The notes under the pieces were generated by a model. It did no database searches and was not told where the DNA came from. It was given only the letters and a program-made list of their open reading frames with translations. Shown piece after piece: positions 62,829 through 64,000 of a stretch of DNA of 64,000 nt (position 1 is its first letter; each line of letters begins with the position of its first letter). The translations under genes and the position numbers were made by a program. Source of the stretch: Bolinopsis microptera (Eukaryota; Ctenophora; Tentaculata; Lobata; Bolinopsidae); the NCBI RefSeq assembly GCF_026151205.1, contig NC_087078.1, positions 16,137,118 through 16,201,117 on the forward strand, in the 5' to 3' direction.

Positions 62829-64000
62829 CTAGAGACTTCTTCCACTTCGCTCATAACCACTGTACTGACTGGAGATATGAGAGGGGGGAGGATTTGTTGT
62901 AGAGTAGGTATGTGAGACAGTGGGAGGAGGTGTGAAGACAGACTCACCAGGTGAGAAGGTGAGAGGAGCAGGGTGAGACATTTGAGATGCTGGTTGATAA
63001 CTGAAGGAGGAACTGGGAGGTAAGCTGGGAATGGATACAATGGAGTCAGCAAAGTTCAGAGGCTTTACAAATGTTACACGTTTCACGAAAGGTATCGGTT
63101 TAACGAAAATGGGTCCTCCAATGCTACCGTTTTGGATGGAATTCAAAGCCTGACTGCTATCATGAAAAGTATGTGAGTTCTCTTCAATATCGCTCCACTG
63201 ATAGGGAACGAATGTTGAATCATAACTAGCGTTATTTAAACATTCTGGAGATTGAAAGGGCATTTTACTGGCATGTTTCCTTCGATGGTTAATTATGGCT
63301 TTTATTTTGCATGCACTGTAGGAGCATTCAGAGCATTTGAACGCTTTTTCACCGGTATGAGTGCTCTGATGAGCTATAAAGTGAGATTTTTTAATCGAAC
63401 TGTAGGGACATTCAGAACATTTGAACGGTTTTTCTCCAGTATGAATCCTCTGATGAACTATAAGGTGAGATTTTTGAACCGAACTGTAGGGACATTCAGA
63501 ACATTTGAACGGTTTTACTCCGGTATGAGTCCGTTGGTGGACAACTAAGTATGCTTTTTGGCTTGCACTGTAGGAGCATTCAGAGCATTTGTGCGGTTTT
63601 TCACCGGTATGAGTTCGCTGATGTAAAGTTAAAGATGATCTTCGGCTTGCACTGTAGGGACATTCAGAACATTTGAACGGCTTTTCTCCGGTATGAGTTC
63701 GCTGATGTGAAGTTAAAGATGTTCTTCGGTTTGTACTGAAGGAACATTCAGAACATTTGAACGGCTTTTCTCCGGTATGAGTCCTCTGATGAACTATAAG
63801 CTGAGATTTTTGAACCGAACTGTAGGAACATTCAGAACATTTGAACGGTTTTTCTCCGGTATGAATCCTCTGATGAACTATAAGGTGAGATTTTTTAACC
63901 GAACTGTAGGGACATTCAGAACATTTGAACAGTTTTACTCCGGTATGAGTTCGCTGATGTGAAGTTAAAGATGATCTTCGGTTTGTACTGTAGGAACATT
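62829..64000 (-). CDS. C2H2 zinc-finger protein, at least nine fingers (5' end outside window)
   Basis: The minus-strand frame is open from the window edge to the stop at 62829, about 390 residues. Nine fingers are visible, the first cut by the edge. Helices NRRSSLTSH, VKKSHLIVH, VQKSQLIVH, NRRTSLTSH, SRRSSLTLH, SQKAYLVVH, VQKSHLIVH and IKKSHFIAH are followed by a last divergent finger (CKIKAIINHRRKH). The tail shares IGGPIFVKPIPFVK and FSPGESVFTPPPT with the neighbouring gene. An internal ATG at 63263 is not the start, because in-frame fingers continue upstream. Both genes reuse the same few finger types, pointing to exchange between them. Confidence 0.9.
   Translation of the reverse strand, partial: CSYSTNRRSSLTSHQRTHTGVKLFKCSECPYSSVKKSHLIVHQRIHTGEKPFKCSECSYSSVQKSQLIVHQRTHTGEKPFKCSECSFSTNRRTSLTSHQRTHTGEKPFKCSECPYSASRRSSLTLHQRTHTGEKPHKCSECSYSASQKAYLVVHQRTHTGVKPFKCSECPYSSVQKSHLIVHQRIHTGEKPFKCSECPYSSIKKSHFIAHQSTHTGEKAFKCSECSYSACKIKAIINHRRKHASKMPFQSPECLNNASYDSTFVPYQWSDIEENSHTFHDSSQALNSIQNGSIGGPIFVKPIPFVKRVTFVKPLNFADSIVSIPSLPPSSSFSYQPASQMSHPAPLTFSPGESVFTPPPTVSHTYSTTNPPPSHISSQYSGYERSGRSL

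Overview
The window is a stretch of animal nuclear DNA. It is AT-rich and crowded with transposons. It holds multi-exon genes with GT-AG introns, C2H2 zinc-finger genes, a kinesin-3 gene, a rhodopsin-like receptor and secreted pentraxin proteins. The divergent kinesin sequence, the Polinton and the mixture of elements suggest a marine invertebrate, perhaps a non-bilaterian animal; the species cannot be fixed from sequence alone.

Layout. 1-1.1 kb: 3' end of a non-LTR retrotransposon. 4.7-9.2 kb: a C2H2 zinc-finger gene (minus strand) with relics of related genes and copies of their 5' flank. 9.2-11.7 kb: small palindromic elements, a long (GT)n tract and a duplicated MITE-like unit. 12.3-21.4 kb: pentraxin copy A, with a nonsense codon and an expanded 21-bp repeat in exon 1. 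Its first intron carries a TIR element into which a non-LTR retrotransposon has inserted. The ORF1 of that retrotransposon combines an AlkB-like dioxygenase with an SGNH esterase.

22.8-34.9 kb: a Polinton/Maverick with 1198-bp terminal inverted repeats, AG...CT ends and a perfect 6-bp target duplication (GGCTAG). It keeps the whole virion module: integrase, packaging ATPase, two penton-like proteins, a small basic protein, a pVI-like protein, major capsid protein and adenain-like protease. Its DNA polymerase gene has lost the 5' part where the inverted repeat cuts in. 35.9-37.8 kb: pentraxin copy B, intact. 38.3-39.2 kb: a foldback element with a 6-bp target duplication. 40.4-43.7 kb: an LTR retrotransposon without a recognisable pol.

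44-50 kb: mostly non-coding, with two palindromic transposons and two promoter-like clusters. 50.2-60.3 kb: the 3' half of a KIF1/unc-104 kinesin on the minus strand. Fourteen exons were reconstructed, with every phase consistent, ending in the C-terminal PH domain. A GPCR gene lies in one of its introns. Several exon-intron junctions are embedded in tandem repeats; one is an array of about 50 copies of a 41-bp unit, each carrying a copy of the exon end and its 5' splice site. 60.9-64 kb: two more zinc-finger genes on the same strand, probably within an upstream KIF1 intron, with nearly identical finger repeats.

The clearest candidates for new biology are the Polinton with its ATGA-overlapped capsid genes and polymerase-eating TIR, the AlkB-SGNH retrotransposon ORF1, and the splice-donor satellite in KIF1.
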